Notes under the pieces: model-generated
What the model was told of the DNA's origin: nothing
Database searches by the model: none
Seen by the model: only the letters and a program-made list of their open reading frames with translations
Translations under genes and position numbers: made by a program
NCBI GenBank assembly: GCA_003456125.1
Contig: DMPD01000118.1
Span: 1-5,360, forward strand
Direction of reading: 5' to 3'
Origin: Cyanobacteria bacterium UBA8156
GTDB lineage: Bacteria > Cyanobacteriota > Cyanobacteriia > Pseudanabaenales > Pseudanabaenaceae
Length of the DNA stretch: 5,360 bases
Part shown: positions 1 to 4,216 of the stretch, in pieces
How positions within the stretch are numbered: position 1 is the stretch's first letter
Layout of the letters: the number at the start of each line of letters is the position of its first letter

Positions 1-26
1 TTTTTATTTAAAATGACTATAAGTTT

Positions 27-39
27 GGGAAATTTTCCC
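27..39. repeat. Short palindrome GGGAAA-T-TTTCCC
   Basis: A 13-base near-perfect palindrome with 6-base arms around a single central T lies just beyond the terminator-like hairpin at 40-70. The sequence to its left (1-26) is strongly AT-rich, in contrast to the GC-rich genes. In minus-strand RNA it would read GGGAAAAUUUCCC, a mixed A/U stretch rather than a classic U-tract. It could be part of the transcript end or a protein-binding site for a gene to the left of the window; the sequence does not decide. Confidence 0.4.
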
Positions 40-70
40 GACTCCCCTTCCAGCGCGGGAGAGGGGAGTC
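40..70 (-). terminator. Hairpin downstream of the FKBP gene, probable operon end
   Basis: An 8-base perfect inverted repeat, GACTCCCC (40-47) with GGGGAGTC (63-70), can be lengthened inward to about 12 pairs with one bulged base, leaving a loop of about six bases. It starts 26 bases after the FKBP stop codon in the minus direction. The sequence beyond it is AT-rich (1-36) but has no clean run of U straight after the stem, so it is not a textbook intrinsic terminator. Read on the plus strand it has no T-run at all, so minus-strand use is favoured. Confidence 0.55.
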
Positions 71-75
71 CAGAG

Positions 76-96
76 AACCTCGGATTTGGCGAGGTT
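76..96 (-). other. Perfect 7-bp hairpin touching the FKBP stop codon
   Basis: AACCTCG (76-82) and CGAGGTT (90-96) form a perfect 7-bp stem with a 7-base loop. The stem begins within the last base of the TAA stop codon of the FKBP gene. With the larger hairpin at 40-70 it gives two consecutive stem-loops in the 3' untranslated region. No U-tract follows, so on its own it is more likely an mRNA 3'-end stabilising element than a terminator. This role is inference. Confidence 0.4.
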
Positions 97-611
97 TAGG
101 AAACGCCTCGCAGTTCCACATCAAAAACCAAGGTGGCGTTGGGGGGAATCACACCGCCGGCGCCCCGCGCGCCATAGCCCAATTCCGCCGGAATCACCAA
201 AATGCGCTGCCCCCCGACCTTCATGCCAGCCACCCCTTCGTCCCAACCGGCAATCACTTGCTTCACGCCCAACGTAAACGCAAACTCACGGTTGCGATCG
301 CGGGAACTATCAAACTTGGTACCGTTGGTGAGGGTGGTGCCGTCGTTCAACCAACCGGTGTAATGCACTTTCACCTGCTGACCTTGGGTCGGCGCTGCCC
401 CGGTGCCCACCTTCACATCAAAGTACCGCAGTCCTGAAGGGGTGGTGGTAAACGCTTCTACAGACGGCGGGTTCGATTCCGCCGCGATCGCCGCGGGGAT
501 GGGCTGCCACGCTTGGGCCACAATCATCACCACGAGGGCAACAGCAACCACCGCCAAACTCACAAAAATGCTTTTCAAAACGTCTGCTCCCAAACCTAGC
601 TGCGGAATCAT
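96..611 (-). CDS. FKBP-type peptidyl-prolyl cis-trans isomerase, membrane-anchored or exported
   Basis: This 171-residue protein should catalyse cis-trans isomerisation of X-proline bonds outside the cytoplasm. Residues about 13-34 are a strongly hydrophobic helix, followed by [10 protein letters not shown], which could be a signal peptidase I site (Ala-X-Ala). There is no lipobox cysteine, so it is either a cleaved Sec substrate in the periplasm or lumen, or an N-terminally anchored protein. Residues about 58-170 form one FKBP domain that aligns well with FKBP12: VHYTG (Tyr84), KFDSSRDRN (Asp101), Phe110, QVIAGWDEG (Val119, Ile120, Trp123), Tyr146 and Phe163, so the active-site pocket is complete. 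A roughly six-residue insert (TLTNGT, near residues 93-98) precedes the FDSS motif. The ATG at 611 was chosen because it overlaps the upstream phosphodiesterase stop codon as TAATG and immediately precedes the hydrophobic segment. A longer version would need a TTG at 656 and adds an unrelated basic stretch. Family certain; exact location inferred. Confidence 0.93.
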   Translation of the reverse strand: MIPQLGLGADVLKSIFVSLAVVAVALVVMIVAQAWQPIPAAIAAESNPPSVEAFTTTPSGLRYFDVKVGTGAAPTQGQQVKVHYTGWLNDGTTLTNGTKFDSSRDRNREFAFTLGVKQVIAGWDEGVAGMKVGGQRILVIPAELGYGARGAGGVIPPNATLVFDVELRGVS

Positions 612-1372
612 TATGGCGTGTTTTTGCCCCCTTCCAAATAGCGAACCTCGTGGCAAATCTCACCGTTGTTGCCCAATCCCAGCCACCGATAGGCCGGGCC
701 ATGGCTGTCCACTTCTAAGGTGGAGGTGCAGGGCCGAAACTGGACACAGGTGGAGGGGGTCACGCAACAGGTCACGGTATGGGTCGGCCAAATGTGCTCG
801 GTCTCGAAGGCTTGATGGGCGTGTCCCTGCAACACCAGGCGGGTGGCTGCCTGCCCTTGGCACACTTGCCAAAAATCCGCCGCGTTGACCAACCCCAAAA
901 CGTCCATCCAATCGGTGCCCACCGCACACGCTGGATGGTGCAAAGCCACGACCGCCCACGGCCCCTCCGCCAGCGATCGCCGCAAGAAGTCCAAGGTAGA
1001 CGGGGAGAGACATCCCCCCACTTGCCCCGGCACGGTGGAATCCAACAACACCAGTTGCCAAGACCCCCAACCGGTACCCTGCAAAAATACTCCCTCCCCC
1101 CGCAAATGCTGCTCCATGGCCTCGGGACTGTCGTGGTTCCCCGGCAGGCAATAGGCCGGAATGCCGGTGGCTTGCAGTTTCGCCCGCAACCGCGCGTAGG
1201 CGATCGCCCCGCCATCTTGGGTCAAATCCCCCGTCAGCACCAGGGCATCGGGTTGGCGGGACACCACGGTGGCCAACACCCGGTCGAAGGTCTCCTCGGT
1301 GCAGACTCCCCGCAACCGCTGCGCGGGGTCGTCAAACAAATGCAAATCCGTCAGGTGCGCCAGCCAAAACAT
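611..1372 (-). CDS. cpdA: CpdA-like class III metallophosphoesterase (putative 3',5'-cyclic-nucleotide phosphodiesterase)
   Basis: This 253-residue cytosolic protein has the full calcineurin-like metallophosphoesterase motif set for a two-metal site: D-L-H (Asp9, His11), GDLTQD (Asp49), GNHD (Asn79, His80), HH (145-146) and GHAH (His184, His186). Resemblance to E. coli CpdA goes beyond the metal ligands: a DLHLF start, LRGV(x)TEE near residue 20, LLDSTVPG with GxLS near 109-123, and a TPSTCVQF(R/K)P block near 205-214. Length fits the family. The likely reaction is hydrolysis of cAMP or another cyclic nucleotide, but class III enzymes also act on other phosphodiesters, so the substrate is inferred. 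It lies 51 bases after the DUF3493 gene, and its TAA shares an A with the ATG of the FKBP gene, which suggests translational coupling. No clear Shine-Dalgarno precedes the ATG at 1372, but the conserved motif begins at residue 5-11, so no upstream start is needed. Confidence 0.88.
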   Translation of the reverse strand: MFWLAHLTDLHLFDDPAQRLRGVCTEETFDRVLATVVSRQPDALVLTGDLTQDGGAIAYARLRAKLQATGIPAYCLPGNHDSPEAMEQHLRGEGVFLQGTGWGSWQLVLLDSTVPGQVGGCLSPSTLDFLRRSLAEGPWAVVALHHPACAVGTDWMDVLGLVNAADFWQVCQGQAATRLVLQGHAHQAFETEHIWPTHTVTCCVTPSTCVQFRPCTSTLEVDSHGPAYRWLGLGNNGEICHEVRYLEGGKNTP

Positions 1373-1399
1373 GGGGTGGAGTTGTGCGTTCCGTCTATC

Positions 1400-1429
1400 T
1401 TACCGCCCTCACCCTTACTGCCCTCACCC
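1400..1429. repeat. Tandem 15-bp duplication spanning the DUF3493 stop codon
   Basis: TTACCGCCCTCACCC (1400-1414) is followed directly by TTACTGCCCTCACCC (1415-1429), a 14 of 15 match. On the minus strand each unit reads GGGTGAGGGC(A/G)GTAA. Because 15 is a multiple of three and each unit holds an in-frame TGA and TAA, the DUF3493 reading frame meets four stop codons in a row. The repeat lies in the gap between that gene and the phosphodiesterase gene. It looks like a replication-slippage duplication; no regulatory role can be shown. Confidence 0.85.
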
Positions 1430-1666
1430 CAGTGGGCGATCGCGCCGCAGCAACCAGACCGTGGCGGCAATCACCGCCAACTGCAGTGCCAGATTGCCGA
1501 TCAGCGAAACGTTGCCTTTGCCCGCCAGCAACTGGGCGCTAAACACCAGGGCCCCCAATACCCCGGAACCCCCCAACGCCACATACACAAACCGCCGCAG
1601 CGGTCGGTAGGGATGCCGCGCTTCTTCGCGCAATCGGCGATCGCGATCGCCCATCTGCCCCGACAT
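1424..1666 (-). CDS. Small two-helix membrane protein, DUF3493 / low-PSII-accumulation-1-like
   Basis: This 80-residue protein has a charged, arginine-rich N-terminus (residues 1-25, with the HPYRPLRRFVYVA motif at 18-30) and two predicted transmembrane helices, about 26-48 and 54-73, joined by a short GKGN turn. The basic RRDR end predicts a positive-inside hairpin with both termini in the cytoplasm. The pattern 'PYR-LRRF-Y-A-----G', a second helix starting NLALQL, and the length match my memory of the cyanobacterial DUF3493 family, which also occurs in the plant and algal photosystem II assembly proteins LPA1/REP27. A role in thylakoid biogenesis is therefore possible but not shown here. 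The ATG at 1666 is only 2 bases past the PRC gene stop, so translation is probably coupled. A second ATG five codons in is preceded by GGGGCAG and could be an alternative start. Codons 6-10 include an overlapping pair of HIP1 octamers. Confidence 0.8.
   Translation of the reverse strand: MSGQMGDRDRRLREEARHPYRPLRRFVYVALGGSGVLGALVFSAQLLAGKGNVSLIGNLALQLAVIAATVWLLRRDRPLG
1637..1650. repeat. Overlapping pair of HIP1 octamers (GCGATCGC), member of a dispersed set
   Basis: GCGATCGCGATCGC holds two HIP1 copies sharing two bases, inside the 5' end of the DUF3493 gene. Other exact copies start at 294, 484, 973, 1200, 1436, 1821, 2395, 2811, 4325, 4572, 4665, 4931, 5285 and 5298, giving 16 in total. 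HIP1 is the highly iterated palindrome of many cyanobacterial genomes, and this density is the best taxonomic marker in the window. All copies but one lie in protein-coding sequence as I annotate it, or within a few bases of it; none lies in the psbY-gltA intergenic region. Confidence 0.95.
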
Positions 1667-1668
1667 GC

Positions 1669-2646
1669 CTAAAGGTCTTCCAACTCTTCTTCCGGTACCC
1701 GGCTGGGCTCTTCGGCACTCCAGGCGCTGCGGATCTCCCGCTTTTGCCCTTCGAGGTAACCACCGCGCCCCGGTTCATCGCCCAAGTCTTCCGTCCGCGG
1801 CTCCACCCGCCGACTGGGCTGCGATCGCTCCGGTGGCTCCATCCGGGCCTGACGACGGGCCGGCGGCACCCGCTCTTCCCCCCAATTGTCTTCTTCTTCC
1901 CAGGTCTCCCGTTCCGCCCGCAATTCCTCCCGCAACTCCTCTCGGCGGTGGAGGGGCCGCCCCGTCGGTGCCCCATAGCCGGGGTTATAGCTGCCGCGGC
2001 TCCCCGCCCCCAACGCATTGCCGCTGGTGTAGCTGGAAGTGGGCGGCGCGTAGTATTCGTCGTCGTAATCTTGCTCCCAGGCCGGTTTCCCCAAACCAAC
2101 CCGCTCCAGTAGGCCCTTGGTCAACTGCACCAAGCGAGCTTCCATCCCCTCGGTGACGATGATCCGATCGCGCCCCACCGCCACAATCTCGTAAATGTCC
2201 ATTTCGTAGGTGCTGATCAGGCTGTCGGGGATGAGGGGCGACGGCAACTGGGCCAAAATCAACGCACTGAGCTGACCCGATCGCGGCTCAAACTTGAAAT
2301 CCCGTACCTTCCCCAACGGCTCGCCGGCTTCGGTAACCACCTCGCACCCCACCAAAGCCGTGTAGCGCTCCGCCGTCAAAATGTCCTCCAACAGGCGATC
2401 GCCTTCCACCAACAGGGCGTCGGGCCCCAGCAAATCCACCCGCTCCAACGGCAAGTAGAACTGATCGCCAAAACTAATGTTGCTGATGGGCAACACCCGA
2501 TCCGACACCGTAAACCCCATCACACTCTTGCGATCCACGTCCAACCACAACTCCGTGACCGTCCCCAACCGTTTGCCGGAGGTCTTGTCGATGATTTGCA
2601 GGCCCAAGACGGAACCCCGCTGGCGATCGTTGTCCGATGGCATCAT
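1669..2646 (-). CDS. Tandem PRC-barrel domain protein with long charged, low-complexity tail
   Basis: This 325-residue protein has no signal peptide or membrane segment. Residues about 11-88 form a first PRC-barrel-like unit (SVLGLQIIDKTSGKRLGTVTELWLD, then MGFTVSDRVLPI and FYLPLERV). Residues about 95-168 form a second (LVGCEVVTEAGEPLGKVRDFKFE, then LSALILAQ and YEIVAVGRDRIIV). The PRC fold is shared by the photosynthetic reaction-centre H subunit and the ribosome-maturation factor RimM, and mediates protein or RNA contacts. Residues about 190-325 are predicted disordered: first Gly/Tyr/Ser-rich (SYTSGNALGAGSRGSYNPGYG), then a dense Arg/Glu region with EELREELRAERETWEEEDNW, possibly a short charged helix. 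Such cyanobacterial proteins have no assigned function I can name; an adaptor or scaffold role is inference. The gene starts ATGATG 25 bases after gltA without a nearby Shine-Dalgarno (the only AGGA lies about 20 bases upstream) and ends 2 bases before the DUF3493 gene. The first ATG was taken by convention; starting at the second would change one residue. Confidence 0.87.
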   Translation of the reverse strand: MMPSDNDRQRGSVLGLQIIDKTSGKRLGTVTELWLDVDRKSVMGFTVSDRVLPISNISFGDQFYLPLERVDLLGPDALLVEGDRLLEDILTAERYTALVGCEVVTEAGEPLGKVRDFKFEPRSGQLSALILAQLPSPLIPDSLISTYEMDIYEIVAVGRDRIIVTEGMEARLVQLTKGLLERVGLGKPAWEQDYDDEYYAPPTSSYTSGNALGAGSRGSYNPGYGAPTGRPLHRREELREELRAERETWEEEDNWGEERVPPARRQARMEPPERSQPSRRVEPRTEDLGDEPGRGGYLEGQKREIRSAWSAEEPSRVPEEELEDL

Positions 2647-2671
2647 GGTGCAAAACGTGCGTGTAGTCCTG

Positions 2672-3829
2672 CTATTGTAGCGCCCGACCGGAACGGGCGG
2701 TCAGGGGGGTATACCGTACGTCGTGGCGACCGGTGTACACCTGGGTGGGACGGAACAACCGGTTATCGGAGAGTTGCTCCCGCCAATGGGCCAACCATCC
2801 GGCCGTCCGGGCGATCGCAAACACCGGCGTAAACAAATCCGTGGGAATCCCCAGTTTCCGGTAAATCAACCCCGAATAAAAGTCTACGTTCGGAAAAATC
2901 CCCTTTTCCCCCAGCCGCTCGGTGCCCTGTTCCTCCAACGCCACCGCCACATCGTAGTAGCGATCGTGCCCCAGCCGATCGAACAGTTGCTCCACCAACC
3001 GTTGCAAGACAATCGCCCGTGGGTCTTTGGTGCGGTACACCCGATGCCCAAAGCCCGGAATCCGTTCTTTGCGGGCGAGCTTTTCCGCCAAGTAGGGGCC
3101 CACATTTTCGACCGTGCCAATTTTCTCCAGCATTTGCATCACCTGCTCGTTGGCCCCGCCGTGCAAGGGCCCCCCCAAGGTCCCAATCGCCGAAGCCAGT
3201 ACCACGTAGGGATCGTTCAAGGTCGAAGCGGTTACCAAGGCGCAAAACGTCGAAGCATTCACCGTATGCTCGGCGTGCAAAATTAAGCAGGTGTCAAAAA
3301 TCTGCGCCACCTCCAGATCGGGCGCCTTTTCGTTGAGCATATACAGCATGTTGGCGGCATAGCTCAAATCGTCGTGGGGCAACACCGGATCGTTCCCTTT
3401 CCGCATTAACTGAAACGCGGCCACGATCGTGGGCACCTTGGCCAGCAGCCAGGTGGAAGCGTCGTAGGTGTATTGGGGGTCGTGAAAATCTTTGTAGGTC
3501 AGCGGATAAAACATCCCCAGGGCCGACACACAGGTCTGCAACGCATCCATGGGATGGGCACTCTCCGGAAAACACTTGATCATGTCCCGAATTCGGTACT
3601 TGATCCGCCGTCGATAGAGAATGTCCGACTCAAACTGCTGCAACTGTACGGCCGTTGGCAATTCGCCAAAAATCAATAGGTAAGCCGTTTCCAAAAAGCT
3701 ACTGTGGGCGCACAACTCCTCGATGCGAATGCCCCGATACTCCAAAATGCCCTGTTGCCCGTCGATGTAGCTGATGTTCGATTGGGTGGCGGGAATGCCT
3801 TCCAACCCGGGCTTGTATTCTCCAGACAT
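2672..3829 (-). CDS. gltA: Citrate synthase (type II-like short form)
   Basis: This 385-residue enzyme condenses oxaloacetate and acetyl-CoA to citrate, the entry to the 2-oxoglutarate branch that supplies carbon for ammonium assimilation in cyanobacteria. The N-terminus YKPGLEGIPATQSNISYIDGQQGILEYRGI is the standard opening of the bacterial family. The catalytic triad is intact: His223 in GGPLHGGANEQV, His262 in PGFGHRVYRTKDPR, and Asp316 in PNVDFYSG. Substrate-site motifs LHAEHTVNAST (182-194) and RTAGWLAHWRE (341-351) are also present. Length is normal for the short bacterial/archaeal-type enzyme. The frame stays open up to an ATG-less upstream start at 3919, but those 30 extra residues (rich in Phe and Asn) do not resemble the family, so the ATG at 3829 is preferred. 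No convincing Shine-Dalgarno is visible. The gene heads a tight five-gene cluster and lies 154 bases from psbY, with repeats and a hairpin in between. Apart from one copy near its 3' end it lacks HIP1 sites. Confidence 0.97.
   Translation of the reverse strand: MSGEYKPGLEGIPATQSNISYIDGQQGILEYRGIRIEELCAHSSFLETAYLLIFGELPTAVQLQQFESDILYRRRIKYRIRDMIKCFPESAHPMDALQTCVSALGMFYPLTYKDFHDPQYTYDASTWLLAKVPTIVAAFQLMRKGNDPVLPHDDLSYAANMLYMLNEKAPDLEVAQIFDTCLILHAEHTVNASTFCALVTASTLNDPYVVLASAIGTLGGPLHGGANEQVMQMLEKIGTVENVGPYLAEKLARKERIPGFGHRVYRTKDPRAIVLQRLVEQLFDRLGHDRYYDVAVALEEQGTERLGEKGIFPNVDFYSGLIYRKLGIPTDLFTPVFAIARTAGWLAHWREQLSDNRLFRPTQVYTGRHDVRYTPLTARSGRALQ
2681..2699 (-). other. GC-rich hairpin inside the 3' end of gltA
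   Basis: CGCCCG (2681-2686) and CGGGCG (2694-2699) pair perfectly across a 7-base loop within the codons for the last few residues of citrate synthase, just before the TAG. No T-run follows in the minus direction, so full termination is unlikely. It could attenuate or stabilise the gltA part of the transcript, or be a chance product of GC-rich Arg and Ala codons. Confidence 0.3.
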
Positions 3830-3846
3830 GTTGTTTCGGTTCTTAA

Positions 3847-3882
3847 TGTTCGCAAAGAAAAAGTGTTCGCAAAAGGTTTGCG
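3847..3882. promoter_or_regulatory. Repeat cluster in the gltA leader, possible operator
   Basis: TGTTCGCAAA occurs twice on the plus strand (3847-3856 and 3864-3873), 17 bases apart start to start. The second copy also forms an inverted repeat, CGCAAA (3868-3873) with TTTGCG (3877-3882) across 3 bases. The cluster lies 18-53 bases upstream of the gltA start, in a stretch with more A/T than the surrounding genes. Such spaced direct and inverted repeats often mark regulator binding, but I do not recognise the motif and see no NtcA-type GTA-N8-TAC site. No convincing -10/-35 pair is visible for gltA. Confidence 0.4.
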
Positions 3883-3916
3883 CCAAGAGGATTCGCCCAA
3901 AAACACTCCCATACCA

Positions 3917-3954
3917 CAACCCGAAGCAGAGTGAAAAGCTCTGCCTCCGGGTTG
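3917..3954 (-). terminator. Hairpin after psbY, possible terminator or processing site
   Basis: CAACCCG (3917-3923) pairs with CGGGTTG (3948-3954), and after a small internal loop (AA against CTC) GCAGAG (3926-3931) pairs with CTCTGC (3939-3944), closing a 7-base loop: 13 pairs in all. It begins 30 bases past the psbY stop codon. In minus-strand RNA the nearest U-run (GUUUUUG) lies about 11 bases beyond the stem rather than next to it, so termination may be incomplete. Read on the plus strand no T-run follows, so minus-strand use is preferred. It would separate psbY from gltA or define a processed end. Confidence 0.55.
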
Positions 3955-3983
3955 CCAGCCTGCGGGTCTATGACAAGGTATTT

Positions 3984-4139
3984 CTATTTTTTCCCACTCA
4001 AGTCCAGCGGGTTGTTACCACGGGTACCAAACAGAGAGGCTTCTCCTTTCAGGGCCGCCGAAATGATGTTGAACGCGGCCCAGCCCACCACCAAAACCAC
4101 GGGGCCCAGAACAATCAGGGGACGAAAGTCAATATCCAT
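3984..4139 (-). CDS. psbY: Photosystem II protein Y (PsbY)
   Basis: This 51-residue gene reads MDIDFRPLIVLGPVVLVVGW and continues AAFNIISAALKGEASLF. It has a short acidic N-terminus and one transmembrane helix (about 8-28). The pattern 'MD-R-LIVL-PV----GWA-FNI--AA' is that of PsbY, a single-helix subunit at the edge of the photosystem II core near cytochrome b559 in the thylakoid membrane. The remainder, about residues 31-51 (GTRGNNPLDLSGKK at the end), is soluble and makes the protein longer than the usual 39-46 residues. The start is well supported: AAGGA lies 6 bases before the ATG, and a TATAAT box lies about 33 bases further upstream. The gene ends TAG 30 bases before a hairpin and seems to be an independent transcription unit. 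The residue pattern is short, so an unrelated small membrane protein is not excluded, but the match at both ends of the helix is good. Confidence 0.8.
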   Translation of the reverse strand: MDIDFRPLIVLGPVVLVVGWAAFNIISAALKGEASLFGTRGNNPLDLSGKK

Positions 4140-4145
4140 CGGAGT

Positions 4146-4150
4146 TCCTT
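4146..4150 (-). promoter_or_regulatory. Shine-Dalgarno of psbY
   Basis: Minus-strand AAGGA (plus TCCTT), with TAAGGA if extended by one base, lies 6 bases before the ATG at 4139. This is ideal spacing and fixes the start of a gene too short to be judged on length. It is the clearest ribosome-binding site in the window; most neighbours have none. Confidence 0.85.
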
Positions 4151-4171
4151 AAGATTGCTGTTATCTCTGAA

Positions 4172-4177
4172 ATTATA
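4172..4177 (-). promoter_or_regulatory. -10 box of the psbY promoter
   Basis: A perfect TATAAT on the minus strand lies 32 bases before the psbY start codon, predicting a leader of about 25 bases. The best -35-like hexamer, TTGCCC (4198-4203 on the minus strand), is 20 bases away and matches only the first three positions, so recognition may depend mainly on the -10 box or on an activator. The site is in the 77-base gap after the methyltransferase gene. Confidence 0.65.
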
Positions 4178-4187
4178 CGGTATTGGG

Positions 4188-4209
4188 CCCAGCCCCGGGG
4201 CAAGCTGGG
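4188..4209 (-). other. Weak GC-rich inverted repeat between the methyltransferase gene and psbY
   Basis: CCCAGC (4188-4193) pairs with GCTGGG (4204-4209) across 10 bases that also contain the CCCCGGGG palindrome. It starts 7 bases after the methyltransferase stop codon and overlaps the -35 region of psbY. No T-run follows directly, so it is at best a weak terminator for the upstream gene. Confidence 0.3.
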
Positions 4210-4216
4210 TAGTGGG

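Noticed and set aside
612..656. A longer FKBP start 15 codons upstream
   Set aside because: It would use TTG and add an unrelated basic stretch. The ATG at 611 overlaps the upstream stop as TAATG and starts a normal signal/anchor segment.
779..1672. A 297-codon open frame on the plus strand opposite the phosphodiesterase and DUF3493 genes
   Set aside because: The product is rich in Pro, Gln and Arg with no recognisable motif, and it runs antisense to two genes with clear family motifs. It is a shadow frame of GC-rich coding DNA.
3830..3919. A 30-residue N-terminal extension of citrate synthase
   Set aside because: The extra residues do not resemble the family, whereas the Met at 3829 is followed directly by the conserved YKPGLEG opening; the region also carries repeats typical of a leader.
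4198..4203. TTGCCC as a -35 box for psbY
   Set aside because: The 20-base spacing to TATAAT is too long and only the first three bases match consensus, so only the -10 box is annotated with confidence.
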